Positions 22,515 through 35,254 of a stretch of DNA of 64,000 bases are shown piece after piece. A model generated the notes under the pieces. The model saw only the letters and a program-made list of their open reading frames with translations. It ran no database searches and had not been told where the DNA came from. The DNA is from Vesta saturnalis. Lineage: Eukaryota > Arthropoda > Insecta > Coleoptera > Lampyridae. Both the position numbers and the translations under genes were made by a program. The stretch is from contig JARFJB010000400.1 in NCBI GenBank assembly GCA_036346205.1, positions 6,339,001-6,403,000 on the forward strand. Reading direction: 5' to 3'. Position 1 is the stretch's first letter; the number at the start of each line of letters is the position of its first letter.

Positions 22515-23015
22515 TTGTTAGTCGGGGTAGACGAATGCTTAAGCCGACTGACTACCATTGCCTCGCTCTAGGATTTAACTCCCGGTTCGGATTCGGGTAT
22601 AGTCCTTGATTAAACTTTTCCCACCACCGGGCTAGTTCGATCTGTGGTAACACAATCTGATTAGCATTTGGTAGGTAACGGATTCTATCGCCGTTACTGT
22701 CTACCTTCTATGAGGTTTTTTCAGGGGGTTTTGCTCATACACAATATCGGCATGATCACGACGTATACTCACGTCATGTGCGGCTACATAAGCAAATGCA
22801 GGGGTAGTATCTTCTCCCTCAGAACTCTAGCTTCGTTCCTTCCGATACTATTCTGATCGCACCTATCCTTCATCCCATCACGCACATATACGTAAAATAT
22901 ATATGTATGCTGGGAATCTATCGGTATGGCTGGAGGAGCGTGGAAAGTTTGAGCAGCAGCACTAACAGAAATTGTAAATGCCTTAGGTAACAAGCTCGGC
23001 AAAAAAAAACGCGAG
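22515..23015 (+). repeat. tRNA-derived SINE candidate
   Basis: The 5' part carries an A-box-like segment GGGGTAGACGAATGCTTAAG (about 22524) and, about 50 bp on, a B-box-like GGTTCGGATTC (about 22584). These are the internal RNA polymerase III promoter elements of a tRNA-derived SINE. A GC-richer body follows and ends near an A-rich run at about 23000. I did not find target duplications, and the 3' limit is an estimate. Confidence 0.6.
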
Positions 23016-23179
23016 GTTTAAGAAAGAGAACGCCAAACTACTACATCTATGTTGTTTATAGGTATCGCTTAAAAATCTATCGATCATTATTATTACCATG
23101 TGCGTTAACGAAATGAGGTGAATGAAAATCAAAACCACAGTGCACGTACGTCATTTAAAAACGTAAATGTACAGAAACA

Positions 23180-26100
23180 CGGTATTTATTATTTGATATG
23201 GCTAAAGGAAATAATTTATTGAATTACTTGAAAATGGGCCGTAAGCTCTCAAAAGCAATATTTTTAAAATGCAATATTTTCTTCGCGACGCCATAGACTC
23301 ACAGGTTGTCACAAGAGAATAATTTTTAACGCAACATAAGGGATGGTTAATTTAATTACTCTGAAATGCAGTTTACGCTAATAACAACACTAACTTAATG
23401 CAATAGTTACATCATAGTGCCGTAGACTCGCAAAATGAGTCATTGAGGAGCTACTACATAAATAACACTAACTTACTATACACAATATTTCTGTTCTAGT
23501 ACAGTATAACGCAGGCCACCATAATGGAGTAATCACTAATACAACGTGAGGAATAATTAATTAAATACTGGAAAATGGATCATAGAGCCATTCAATAACA
23601 TGCATCAATAATCCGATAGACTCACAGATTCACAAGGGAGTAACGCTACTACAACGTAAGAGATGATAAATTAATTACTAAAAAATGAGTGACGGAGACA
23701 TTCTGTAATTGAGACCATTAATGATACTCACTTAATGCAATACCATCGTCATAGGGCCATAGACTAGAAAGCCGCGAAAAGAGAGTAATTACTGTTATAA
23801 CGTATGGGATTATTAAATAATTACTCAAAAATGGGTCATAGTCATTATATAATTTACACCATTAATAGCAATATTTTTGTAGTGGTACCATAGACTCGCA
23901 GACCACCACAGAGTGTGAAGTAATCTTTATTATAATGTAAAGGACAATTAAGTTAATTAGTCGAAAATTTACACCATTACTAAAACTATCTTTATGAAAT
24001 ATAATCATCGTAGTACGATAAACTCGTTCGCCGTCACCAGGGAGTAATCGCTATTACAACGTAAGGGATGATTAAAGGATTACCCGAAGATGGTTCATTG
24101 AGCCATTCGCTACTACAACATGAGGAATAATTAATTAAATACTGGAAAATGGATCTTAGAGCCATTAAATAACATGCATCAATAATCCGATAGACTCACA
24201 GATTCACAAGAGAGTAACGCTACTACAACGTAAGAGATGATTAATTAATTACTAAAAAATGAGTGACGGAGACATTCTGTAATTGAGACCATTAACGACA
24301 CTCACTTAATGCAATATCCTCGTCATTGGGCCATAGACTAGAAAGCCGCGAAAAGGCAGTAATTACTGTTATAACGTATGGGATGATTAAATAATTACTC
24401 AAAAATGGGTCATAGTCATTATATAATTTACACCATTAATAGCAATGTTTTTGTAGTAGTACCATAGACACGCAGGCCACCACAGAGTGGGAAGTAATCA
24501 TTATTATAATGTAAAGGAATTTGGTCGAAAATTTACACCACTACTAAAACTATCTTTTTCAAATATAAGCATCGTAGTGCGATAAACTCGTTCGCCGTCA
24601 CGAGGGAGTAATCGCTATTACAACGTAAGGGATAATTAAAGAATTACCCGAAGACGGTTCATTGAGCCATTATGCAATGTACACCATGAATAATACTTAC
24701 TGCAATATTTTCATCGTAGTACTATAGGCTGACACGCCGTCATATGTAAGTACCGATATTATAATGTAAGGGAAGATCAAGTTAATTACTCGAATATTTA
24801 ATTTATACAATATTTTCTTTCTAGTTCAGTACACTGGTAGGTTGTTATATTATAGTTATATTAATCCGCAGAATTAATATAACTAACTGAATGCAATATT
24901 TTTCCTAGTGCCATAGACTAGCAGAGCATCACAAGGGAGCCATCGCTATTATAACAACAGGGATGCTTAAGTAATTACAGGGCCGTTCTGTAATTTACAC
25001 GCAACACCTTGAATACGACATCTTTTTGGTCTTTTTATAAACTGAGGTTGTATAACTCACAAACAACTAATAAAAACAAAAGAATTGCATTGAGAAAGAG
25101 TTGTTGTTAGTGTAAAATACACATGGCACACGAGTAATTAAATGAATCATCTTTTACGTTGCAGTAAAATTCTTCTCTCGTGACGTCCTGCGAGTCTATC
25201 GCATCATGACGATAACGTTGCATAAGGATAGTGTTATTAACGGTGTAAATTACAGAATGGCTCTATAACCCATTTTACAGTAATTATTCATCATCCCGGC
25301 CAGAAAATGTATCGCAATACGACGTATGATTCTATGACTCACTTCGAGTAATTAATTAATCATCCCTTACGTTTTAGTAACGATTCCTCCTTCCTGACGG
25401 TGTGCTAGTATATGGCATTACGACGATAATGTTTCCATTGCATAAAGATATTGTAAGTTCAAGAATAGCTCTATTACCCTCTTTCAAGTAATTAACTTAA
25501 TTATCCCTTACATTATAATACCAATTACTCCCTTGTGACAATGAGCAAGCCTATGACACTGCGATGAAAATACTCAAGTAATTAATTAGTCATCCCTTAC
25601 CTTGTAGTAGCGATTACTCCTTTGCGATGGAAAGTCTGTCGCATGTCGACGAATTGCACAAAGATAGTGTTATTGATGGTGCAAATTTCAGAATGGCTCA
25701 ATGACTCGTTGAATTAATTAATCGTCCCTTGTGTTATAATAGCGATTACTCCCTCGTGATAGCCTGGAATCCTATAGTACTACGATGAAAATGTTGCATT
25801 ACGGTGTGTTATTAACGGAGTGTATTACAGGATGGCTATATAACCCATTTTAAAGTAATTCGTAATCGATTACTGCATTGTAACTGCGTGCGAATCAGGA
25901 CGGTAATATTGCATTAAGTTAGTGTTGCTTTAGTGTACATTAATTAACCATGATTTATGTTATAATAGCGATTACTCTCTTTTGAGGACTTCTGATACTA
26001 AGAAGAATATATAAGATGGTATAATTAATGGTTTAAATTGCTATGTGTAATGTCTCTATGACCCATTTTAAAGTTACAGGTCTCCCACTGCAATACTGAT

Positions 26101-26859
26101 AGGATGAGTAAATAAGTCGGCAACAAAAACGATATTAATTTAAATTATCAATATCATTTAATTAATTACTTGAAAATGGGTCATACACTGCAATTTACAC
26201 AATTAATTATACCACCTTAATGCAATATTGTAGCATTAGATCCACAGACTCGAAAGCTCTCAAAGCTATTAGTTGCTATAACATAAGGGATTATTAGTTA
26301 ATAACTCGAAAACGGATCATAGAGCCATTTTATAATTTAGATCATTAATAAATTATTTATAATCGTTACTTTACACACATAAACAGAAAAGTGGTATATA
26401 AGTAAATACAGTATGGGTCTTGTTTATGTATTAGTTTGACAATTGTCGAAAAATATTTCAAAATTTTTTCTAATTGTATTTAAACTACTACGCAAAATTT
26501 TGTTCGCAACATGTGCGCTGTCACATTCTTGGTGCTCGGCCTTATATTTTATTAAAAAAGAACAGTCTCGCACCAAGAAATGTGCAAACAGCGCATTAGT
26601 TTCGAAAATAACTATTATTAAATGCATTATTTTCGTCGCAGTGCCATAGACTCGCATGCCCTCACAAGGGGGTAACAGTTAATAGAACGTAAGAGATGTG
26701 GAATTAATTTAATTACTAAAATATGTGTCATTGATCCATTTCGTAGTTTAGACTAATAGCAACACCAATTTAACGCAATATTATCGTCGTGGTTTATAGA
26801 TTTGCAGGCCATCCCAAGTGAGTAATTGATATTATAACTTGAGCGATGATTAACTAATT
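23180..26859. repeat. Satellite array A, left part, with higher-order repeat and inverted block
   Basis: Degenerate monomers of about 127-150 bp repeat throughout. Their landmarks are a CCATAGACTCGCAG-like box, GAGTAATCGCTATTACAACG, GGGATGATTAATTAATTACT and AATGGGTCAT. Four successive monomers form a unit of about 574 bp that occurs twice with high identity (23541-24114 and 24115-about 24680). The array runs forward from about 23180 to 25010, inverted from about 25125 to 26080, then forward again. Short non-satellite patches lie at 25020-25120 and 26350-26640. It continues at 30550 after an inserted element. Confidence 0.88.
26480..26635. repeat. Foldback element inside satellite A
   Basis: The arms at about 26510-26537 (CACATTCTTGGTGC) and 26572-26605 (GCACCAAGAAATGTG) pair with few mismatches, and weaker pairing continues outwards for about 25 bp more. 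The two opposed short frames over this interval are a by-product of the palindrome. A MITE or solo foldback element is the simplest reading. Confidence 0.65.
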
Positions 26860-26978
26860 GAAGACAGCGTGCAAAAAGGGACACCCATTTTTATAAATTT
26901 TTCAGGAGAAAGAAAAAGATTCTCACATGTTCATCCTAAGTTTTAGATTTTTTTGTAAATATTAACTTCTAGTTGAGC

Positions 26979-26981
<3 letters not shown>

Positions 26982-27043
<62 letters not shown>
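26982..27043. repeat. (TA)n microsatellite
   Basis: About 60 bp of pure TA, inside the transposon near its left end. Confidence 0.95.
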
Positions 27044-27046
<3 letters not shown>

Positions 27047-27249
27047 ACAGGTTGATTTTACATCTAATTCATCTGATTTAAAGGATATTTTAAAAGAAGA
27101 TCGAAATACGGAAGTACGTTTAAACATTTTATCATTAAAATGAAAAATATGTAGATATTAAAATCTTTATTCAGATAGTGTTATTCATAAAAGTGAAAAA
27201 ATAATATGGATAATATATAATTAGCTTATAACGACATACAGTGTCAGTG

Positions 27250-27860
27250 AAGCTGTCTTCTGACAGGTTTGGCTGCTCTTCTGTTCCCTGGCATATTAAT
27301 CCATCGTAAAACCACATGCAATCAGCAGGTACATATTTTGTTGCTAGTTCTTTAACATGTAGATATTTAGGACGTTTTATTGGCAAAAGTCCAGAATACA
27401 GGCGTGAAACAGGACTAGGTAGAGACAAACTGCTTCCAGGTTTGTTTCCTTTACTGGCAATATAAGTTGTTAAAATTTGCACTTTGCGAAGATCGTTAAA
27501 TTCTTGAAAACATTTGAATTTGCAGATACAATTGCCAGTTTTTCTTGCTTCTTGAACACACTCATTTTATTTTTCCTTCAGCTTTTCTGTTTTTAGCCAT
27601 GTTGCGCTTGCATTTACTTTCGTCTCTAATTCGTTTTCTTCCTACTTTCTTTTTATTTAGTTGTTGTAAGTTATTGTCACTTTCACTGTCACTCTCGACT
27701 AAAGCTGAAATTTCAGCACTTGAGTTAAACACAGAAATACGTTTTATACTGGTTTCAGGGTCATCAGGATAAAAATCGGTATCTCTGTAAGAATCATCAA
27801 GTCTTGACTTGAACTGATATTTATTTCCATATTGCTCTTTTTACTTTTGTTGATTTGAAC
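27250..27860 (-). pseudogene. Insect transposase-like protein, N- and C-terminal ends fused, catalytic core missing
   Basis: From 27840 downwards the minus strand encodes an acidic segment with DDPETSIKR and SDSESDNNLQQL. A basic block KKKVGRKRIRDESKCKRNMA follows. After one frameshift near 27565 comes a Cys motif, GNCICKFKCFQEFNDLRKVQ. The reading then jumps to a C-terminal type sequence (27255-27420): PSPVSRLYSGLLPIKRPKYL, then LATKYVPADCMWFYDGL. I recall this N-terminal R-K-R plus CxCKxKC arrangement and the LPI-K-YVP-FY ending from a large insect family of transposase-like proteins. The central RNase H-like part (several hundred residues) is absent. It may be a remnant or a non-autonomous derivative. 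The family name is not certain. Confidence 0.55.
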
Positions 27861-28109
27861 CACTTAAACACTACTTAAGAAGCACAATAATCTCAGCACA
27901 CTTTCTAAAATAATTATGGCTACGCAATAGTGGCTTTCGATAGAGTGTTTTACAGGTGCTGCATCGAAACGGCACAAATATGAACTTCGCCCGCTGCAAA
28001 AGAGTAGCTCGAGCTGCCTTCTTTTGCACCGACTGAAAGTTGGGTATAAGAATACATTCCATATCATTTCGTAATAAATTTACGGAGGTGTCGTTTTGCA
28101 CCAGCGTCC

Positions 28110-30525
28110 TTTACTTTATTACGTACCAATAAGGCAGAGGCAACAGATTACAGAATGCCGGAGCTCAGTTCGTCGGAGGCACTGGATGGGTGGGTGTGTC
28201 TATTATCAAAGGAGACAGAGAAAGAGTTCACTACACAGCCGTAGGTCTTTAACTACCGCTTGCTCAGAACGGATCGTGCGTAGGGGAATAAGTTTGCAGT
28301 AATTTTGGGCGCCAGGAATCGCCCCTCTACTAGCCACCGTTATCCGACTCCTGGATACACGGTGGTACAGTGGATGGGTAAGGAACTAAGGAAAGAAAAG
28401 GAGGAAGAAAACTCACCAAACAAAACTATCAAAGTCACGTAGTAAAAGTAAATTTAATTGCTATCGTTAATTACTTTTTCAAAACGGTGAACTTATTCTC
28501 ACAGAACAAACAAAATTATATTAACATTGTACAAATTTCGATTATCTCACAGATGTGTCAATTTCTGTTAATAATTAAGAAAAAAATATTTGTATTACAA
28601 TATACTTAAAGCAAGAACCAAGTAGTATTATTGCGAGTCAGAATAACCCCAATTTGAGTCAAATAACCAATAAATAAAACAAAATGTTTACAGTACTTTA
28701 GCAAGTTGCTGGGTAACTATACGCAACCCAAAATCAATTAGTTCTAGAGAAAAGTTTAAATAATTAACTGAAAACGTTTCCTTTGTTAATGAAAGACCTT
28801 TCATTGTGTACACCGAAAGAAAACATAGCTTCTCGCTACAACAAGCGTTTTAGATAACAAGAGAATGAAACAGAATAATGACTAATACTTGCCGCAGCGT
28901 ACACGAATAGCAGAAGTATTCCTAAAATTATTGTATAGATAAGTAATACTTATTGACATTTACATAAAACACATTAATATTTAAATACTTAACCGCCAAT
29001 TAAAGCGGTTGCTGAAAGAAAATGGGGACGATTCAATTAACCCAAACTTATTTATTTCTGAGAAAAATTAAGTCAATAACCAAATATTTAGAAGAAAAAG
29101 AACCAGAAATAAATAATTGAGTAACCAAATCGTTCTCGTAACCTAATTTTGAAAAAGCAAAGAAATATTTTATGAGAAAAGAAACATTCAACAATGAAAG
29201 TAATAAATTCGGCACAGGTAATTTAGATTCAATGATACTATTTAGACACATCCAGTTACTTAAATTGTGACGCGCATACTTATATAATGAAACTCGTCTG
29301 CGCAGCTGACATTTACATTAAACATAACGGTAGTTTTAATCACTAAGTAAAGCTGTAAATTCTAATATTACCCAGATAATGAAACTAATAGTAAAGTATG
29401 TGCTTAGGAAGGTAGTACGATACTAAATCAATCAATGTTAGCTAGAGGTTACTGATCATATTTACAGATACAATTAAGGTGAGCAATTATAGGGTTATTA
29501 ATCCTAATTGAAATCTATACCTTCATTCGCAGACAATAATGGAAGTAGTACATATAATAATACGGATAAACACCCTGACCTTATCTGATGTCGAGAGTTC
29601 TTACTCTAGCGATGGGACAGCCACTAAAGCAGTGCAGCGCTCGATATGATATGTCCAATGGCTTAGGTTAGCGTAGCCAACCCAACTTCACATTTAAGTT
29701 ACCGGAAGGTTACAGATGAGGAAAAGTAGGTTCGCAAGAAAAGTAATTTTCCTTCTAATTGAAGCTAATACAAAACTAATCCACCGTAAAACCAACATAC
29801 AACCAGCGCAGAACCAACACAAAACCGCACTATGTTGTAAGACGTGCAATAAATGTTAAGACAGCCCGATAGGTTCGAATCTAAAGCTTTATATTTGTAG
29901 ATTGTATGTGTTCCGTTCTTATTGGACACGACCAAATTTTGTTTGAAATCCGCAAAGCTTGCCATCAATAGGATTAACAAATTTGGTAGGAATTCTATTG
30001 TTTTGAAATCTTTTACCAGAATCCGAAATAATTTCGTTTAGTAGAGAAAGTGTAAAAGAAATCACAAAATTTTCGTAGCGTCACAAAATGGCGGAGAAGA
30101 AAGTGTAAATTTTGTTATCAAAACTGAATTTTGATCTATTAGATTTATGTTCAATAAAACAATTTCTTATTGGTTATTCGATACCTTAACCTCGCCCTCT
30201 TACGAGAATTTCGTAAACTAACTTAAAGTATTGGTGTTTACAACCATTATGTAGTACAGAGTTTGGCTACACGCCGACAGATGTCATACCTATTTACTTT
30301 TAATAGAATTATTAACATGAATCTGATTTTGTTAAATTACACAATAGAAGACATGTAAATTACTGTAATGTGTTACACGAATCGTACGAATAGTGCGTTT
30401 AGTACATATAGAGAAGGAGTTAAAGTAGATAATTTTTAGCAATTACAGAATTATACGCAGATGAATTTTGTACGTTACAACTTTCCATATACTGCTATAA
30501 AACGAAAAATCGTAAAATGTTGGAG
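28110..30525. other. Transposon interior without recognised genes
   Basis: Short frames carry no motif I recognise. On the minus strand, 28301-28314 reads TGGCGCCCAAAATT, which resembles a retroelement primer-binding site. I cannot find an LTR boundary or a second LTR. Confidence 0.35.
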
Positions 30526-30549
30526 TTGTCCTTTTGCACCGGTGTCTTC

Positions 30550-31015
30550 AATTACAGGAAAACGTGTCATTGAGACATTCTATAATTTACTACATAAATA
30601 ACACTAAGTTAATATATACACTATTTTTGTTCTAGTGCCATAGACTTGCAGGCCGCCATAAGGGAGTAATCACTAATACAACGTAAAGAATGATTAATTA
30701 ATTACTCGAAAATGGGTCAACAGCTGTTATCTTAGTCCGATGGTGTCCTAGGTCTTCACAAGGTAGTTGAAAATAGGTAACGGAGCCCCTTTGTAATTCA
30801 AACTATTCATAATACTAACTTAATGCAATATTTTCGTCATAGTGCCAGGCTCGAAGGCCGACACAAGGGATTAATTGCTATTATAACGGAAAGGATAATT
30901 CAATAATTACTCAAAAATGAATCATACAACCATTATGTAATTTACCCTATAAAAATTACTACAGGTCGCCCAGTGCAACACTGGTGAGATGAGTAAATAA
31001 GTAAAAGTTGACAAC
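30550..31015. repeat. Satellite array A, right part
   Basis: Forward monomers with the same landmarks as 23180-26859 (GCCATAGACTTGCAGGCC at about 30637, AATGGGTCA at about 30711). The closing sequence CAGGTCGCCCAGTGCAACAC and GATGAGTAAATAAGT also occurs at about 26077-26120. Confidence 0.85.
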
Positions 31016-31491
31016 AAAGCTTTAATTCTTTTGTAAACGATATAATTTTATTTACGGAACAAATATGTAAACAGTAGATTGAAATTTATATCATAGTTTT
31101 TTATGTAATACAATAATGTTCATAAGTTTCAAACACGGTTTTGTAAATATGTAGAGCGTGTAACCAGGCTCTCATATTTAAATGCAAACACCGAATTTAC
31201 CCAAATCAATAAACATGATTGATTAAATGTTGTATTCTAATAGTAGTATATAATATATAATGTAATCACTATATAACTTTTAATGAAATTGTATTTAATT
31301 GCATAAAGTGTTTGCGTTTTGTGAACAGTTAAATTAAACTGTATAAAATGTAAATCAGTAAGTAAAATTTTCGTATAAGTCGACATATTGTTGCTTTCAG
31401 ATTTTAAGACATTTAGGCTATTGTAATGCCATAACATCCGAAGTTTGTTCAATAGTTCATCGGTTGTAAGATATTGAAGATGTAATATGAG
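31016..31491. other. AT-rich spacer
   Basis: No gene is recognised. A minus-strand frame at 31237 onwards is a run-on past the hAT stop. Confidence 0.4.
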
Positions 31492-31529
31492 CAGGGCCGC
31501 GTCTACCTTTTTTTTAAGAAATTTATAGT

Positions 31530-33803
31530 TTTTGTTTTCTAATTTTAGTGTCAGTAAATGTATTAATGATATCATCGTAACACAACGTGTTTTGTATATC
31601 CTTTTCAATATACAACATGGACAGATCATTAAGTTTTTGTTCCAAAAGAGCGCTCTCCTTGGGCATTGCTGATTGGTAGTGTTAAGTAAAGTCTCAGTAT
31701 AGTTTCAACGTTTGGAAATGTTGATACAATGTTGTTCTCAATTATAAAGTTAAGTTTATCAAATTGACTAAGTAAGTTCTCGGCTTGACTTAACAAACTA
31801 AACTGTTCCATTTCTACTTCCAGTTCCTCAACATCCACATCCTGACTATAAACTGCACTTATGTAATCTTTACATTGTACAAATGTTGCATCATTGTAAT
31901 TATCAATAAATTTAAACTATTATTTATATTTCTGTACCAGTCACATACATCTTTTACACAAATTGGAGATTATTGCATCACACAAATTCAAAAACGCATT
32001 CACTCTAAAAGCTCCCTTTCCTTCTAATTGCAAACTGTTGTCATTATCCTCATCAAAGAATATTTTTTCGGCTAATCCGTCGTTTCGTTGTATACTCTAT
32101 TGAAATACTTTTCCCAGCTTCGTTTTTAAAGTCAGTAAAATGGTTGCGCATATTTGGGATAAAGTTGCTTATGCTATCATAGAGTGCTACTACAGTAGAT
32201 ATAAAATCCTTAGAGGACTGAAGTGATTTATTAACAGAGTTCACTCTCCTTAAAATTCTATCCCAAATACACATTAATATCACAAACCCGAATCCGTCAA
32301 TTTTGTTGAATAATGCGCCTGCTTCGACTCGAGAAATTGACTTTTCGGTTGGAGCTGTGGCAAGTTCCTTCAACGCTGTTTTAATGTCAGTTAAATTTTC
32401 TTTTAGGGTTCTAACAGCATCAGATCGCGCAGACCATCTGGTATTAGATAAAGGTTTAATTATTAAGTGTTTTTTCGTCATGCAGCTTTCAAGTATATTC
32501 CACCTGCGCGTGGATGCGGAGAAAAAAACATTCTTGAATAATATTGAAAAACGCCCTTACCTCCATACTACTTTCCGCTGCTGCAGTTCCAACCAAATTT
32601 AACGAGTGGGCTGCACATGGAACAAATTCCGCAGAAGAACACTATTCTGTAATTAAGTTTTGAAGTCCATTATAACAACCGGCCATATTCGCCGCGTTGT
32701 CGTAACTCTGACCTCGACAATTTTGAATATCAATTTTTATTTCGCTAAAGTAGCTTGAAATTACCTGTTCCAAATTTCTTTCTGTATGGGATGTGATGGG
32801 AATAAAGTTAAGGAAATGTTCGTTAATTTTACCCTTCCAATACATATCGCACAATAACGGTTAATTGATCTATGTGTGCAAAGTCGTAGAGTCTACAATC
32901 AAAGCAAAATATTTTACTTCTTTTAGTTCTTCTAGTATTTTATTCCTTATATGATCGCCAATGAGTAATAAACTCATCGCTCAATAGTAGATGACAAATA
33001 GTGGACTTGTCCCTTTCCCAAGTTTACGTATTTGTTTAAGTGATTTCGTAAAAAAGGATCAAACTCAGCCAGATACTGTAGTGCGCCAATATAGTTGCCG
33101 CTGTGTTCTTTGTTGAACGTTTGAATTTTTCCACGAAATGCCAGTCCATGGAATGCTAAATACTTCACGGTAGCAACAACTGGCTTCAAAATTTGCCTTC
33201 AATACAATCGCCCCGACTTTTCGGCTTCAATAATAGCTGTATCTATACGTCCTTCACTCTTGCTTCTTGAAATAATTACACGTATCGATGAAATGTGATC
33301 CACAGAATTTTCATGTTCTGCTAATATTTTTGAAAGATTTTTCAGTCATTTGTGCCTTTTGATAATTTCGTTTCTTTTCGTGAAAATAGCTTGCAAATGT
33401 AACAATATACCATTTTATTGGTTTTTGTATAAACAAACTATTCTCGAGGCAATTTTTCTACCTTCTTATTCACCCTAATAAATACATTCGCGGTTAAGAA
33501 CCTATGAACTATACGTGATCCTTCCTTGTATATCGTTCTTGAGGATTCCAATGACCCAGTGGTTATAGTTTGCCATGGCTGCGGTGATTGTCTGGGGCCA
33601 AAGGGGTACGCACAAACGCTATCCGTGGTATCGGTATGGGTATGAATCTCTTCTTGTATTTCGCTAATAACTGAGGTATCATCCGTCTCTATAGTACACG
33701 TATTATGTATGGATGCATCAGTATTTGAACCACAAACACTTTCGTCACAATTACGCGCAACAGAAAATAAGTTAGAACTACCCGCACTTTCGTTTCTGCA
33801 CAT
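31530..33803 (-). pseudogene. hAT transposase (zinc-finger MYM-like lineage)
   Basis: From 33803 downwards there is an N-terminal Ser/Thr-rich lead, then PFGPRQSPQPW. A Cys motif follows in YCYICKLFSRKETKLSKG (about 33350-33420), which looks like the TTF-type finger of this lineage. Next come VKYLAFHGLAFRG and YIGALQYLAEFDPFLRNHL (32974-33189), LNFIPITSHTERNLEQVI and CRGQSYDNAANMAGCYNGLQ (32642-32854, second catalytic Asp). LSNTRWSARSDAVR follows (about 32430). The C-terminal dimerisation block is LRLYLTLPISNAQGERSF (31629-31838). It stops at about 31530, just inside the left TIR, as in intact hAT elements. Frame breaks occur at about 33430, 33190, 32960, 32550, 32050 and 31630. Confidence 0.88.
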
Positions 33804-33883
33804 TGTTTTTTAGATATTAGCAAAAATGATAAAATGGTTAATTTCATCTTCTTCTGTTCAAATTCTCGTCTTTCTCCCGTCTT

Positions 33884-33996
33884 TTCGTTTTTCGCAACCA
33901 CTGGCGTGTATATACGACATTACTATTCACTTGGTGCCAGTAGATGTAATCTAATACCAATTACCTGTTGTAACATCAACTTATTTACGTGATTAT
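33884..33996. repeat. 113-bp direct repeat, copy 1, bounded by 13-bp duplications
   Basis: It matches 35255-35368. TTTCTCCCGTCTT occurs on both sides (33871-33883 and 33997-34009), as if the segment had inserted with a 13-bp duplication. Confidence 0.8.
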
Positions 33997-34004
33997 TTTC
34001 TCCC

Positions 34005-35254
34005 GTCTTGTAATAACAATTAACTTAAGGTCAAAGTATAACAACAATTATTAAAAGGCATCAAATTGTAACATTAATAAAAACGATGATGTAATATACC
34101 ATTCGTAATTGATCAAGTAATTTAATTAATATAAAAATTACCCCTTAATAATCGCTAAGTGCCGTCGGCTCATCGGTAGATGAATATAAGGTGGATTCTA
34201 ATAAATAGTTTAATTAACCTACCTGAAATGCTAGTTGCTTCTTTTCTGCTTGATTATTTTCACTTAATTCAAAAATGTTATCAAAAATTACGAAAAAATA
34301 ATAAATTCTCGAGCGCCATGTTGTCTTTCTTTTTTTATAAATCTATCTAGGAACAACAAAACCTAGTTATTGGATACTATAAACAGTTAACACAAATGAA
34401 AGTAAAATAACAAGTTACATAAGTTCATTTAATATATGTTTGAAAACGAGAAAAATTCAAAAGTCATGAACTATACTAAGTTATAAAAAAAACTTTACCT
34501 TTTAACTGTTCTGTATATACACTGTTACAGGTACTATGAAGCAGAATGGTTCATATGGTGAGGTCAATGTCTTGCTTAGTTATCCTTAAAATATGGAATT
34601 TCCTTGAAGTTTAATTCGCCAAATTTATTTGTAAAAGAATGTAGAACTTGCGTTGTAAAGGTAACTCATGTAAAACTTGCCATTTAAAATAATAGCATAA
34701 TAAACTATTGACTTATACGTGCCGTTAAAGATTATTAAGTATACAAATTAAGTGATTAAAAGGTGCGTACTTAAAAGTAAGTACTTAAAAAATAAAGTGC
34801 ATACTTGAAAATAAGTACTTAAAAAGTAAGTAAAAAGGTGAAAGGTGCCTAAAAAAGCAAACGCTTTAGTTTTAAAATATAATGAGAAAAATAACTTACC
34901 ACCAAAATTCTGATGGCACCAAAATATAAAAATTAAGTAAAAATCATGCTTATTGCTGTTAACATTCAGCATTAAGTGAATTAAGAAAAGCTTTCAGAAT
35001 AACTCAAGTGTATTCCCTAAAATCTACAGCTTGCGCGAATACAAAATATAAATCCAATTTTTTAAGAAAGGAACTAAAACTATTTATGTAATATTACACC
35101 CAAAAGATTTGTTCTAGGAAATGCCAATTAAATTGCCAGTTTTCAATTCTACACATTAATAATTAAAAACTTTTCTAATATTATGCCAAATAGATGAACG
35201 ATTCTTAAATTAATGTACTTTTAATACAACCACAAAAAGGTTGTTACAGTCTTT
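34005..35254. other. Noncoding part of the hAT element
   Basis: AT-rich. A cluster of AAGTACTTAAAA-like repeats lies at about 34765-34835. No coding motif is visible. Confidence 0.45.

Larger units (their letters stand above)
26860..30549 (-). mobile_element. DNA transposon inserted in satellite A, 4-bp AATT target duplication
   Basis: The ends are GAAGACAGCGTGCAAAAAGG (26860) and, on the opposite strand, GAAGACACCGGTGCAAAAGG (30549). AATT flanks both sides (26856-26859 and 30550-30553), and satellite sequence resumes on each side in register. The left 1.3 kb holds a deleted transposase-like gene (-) and the right 2.4 kb holds no recognised gene. The end motif GGTGCAAAA recurs near 28017 and 28095, so a second end or subterminal repeats are present. 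The 4-bp duplication and the protein suggest a Sola-like group, but I am not sure. Confidence 0.7.

Noticed and set aside
26424..26657. Opposed 68- and 77-codon frames
   Set aside because: A palindromic foldback explains both, and neither has a motif.
23180..26859. CRISPR-like array
   Set aside because: Repeats are long, degenerate, sometimes inverted and lack unique spacers. The window is eukaryotic.
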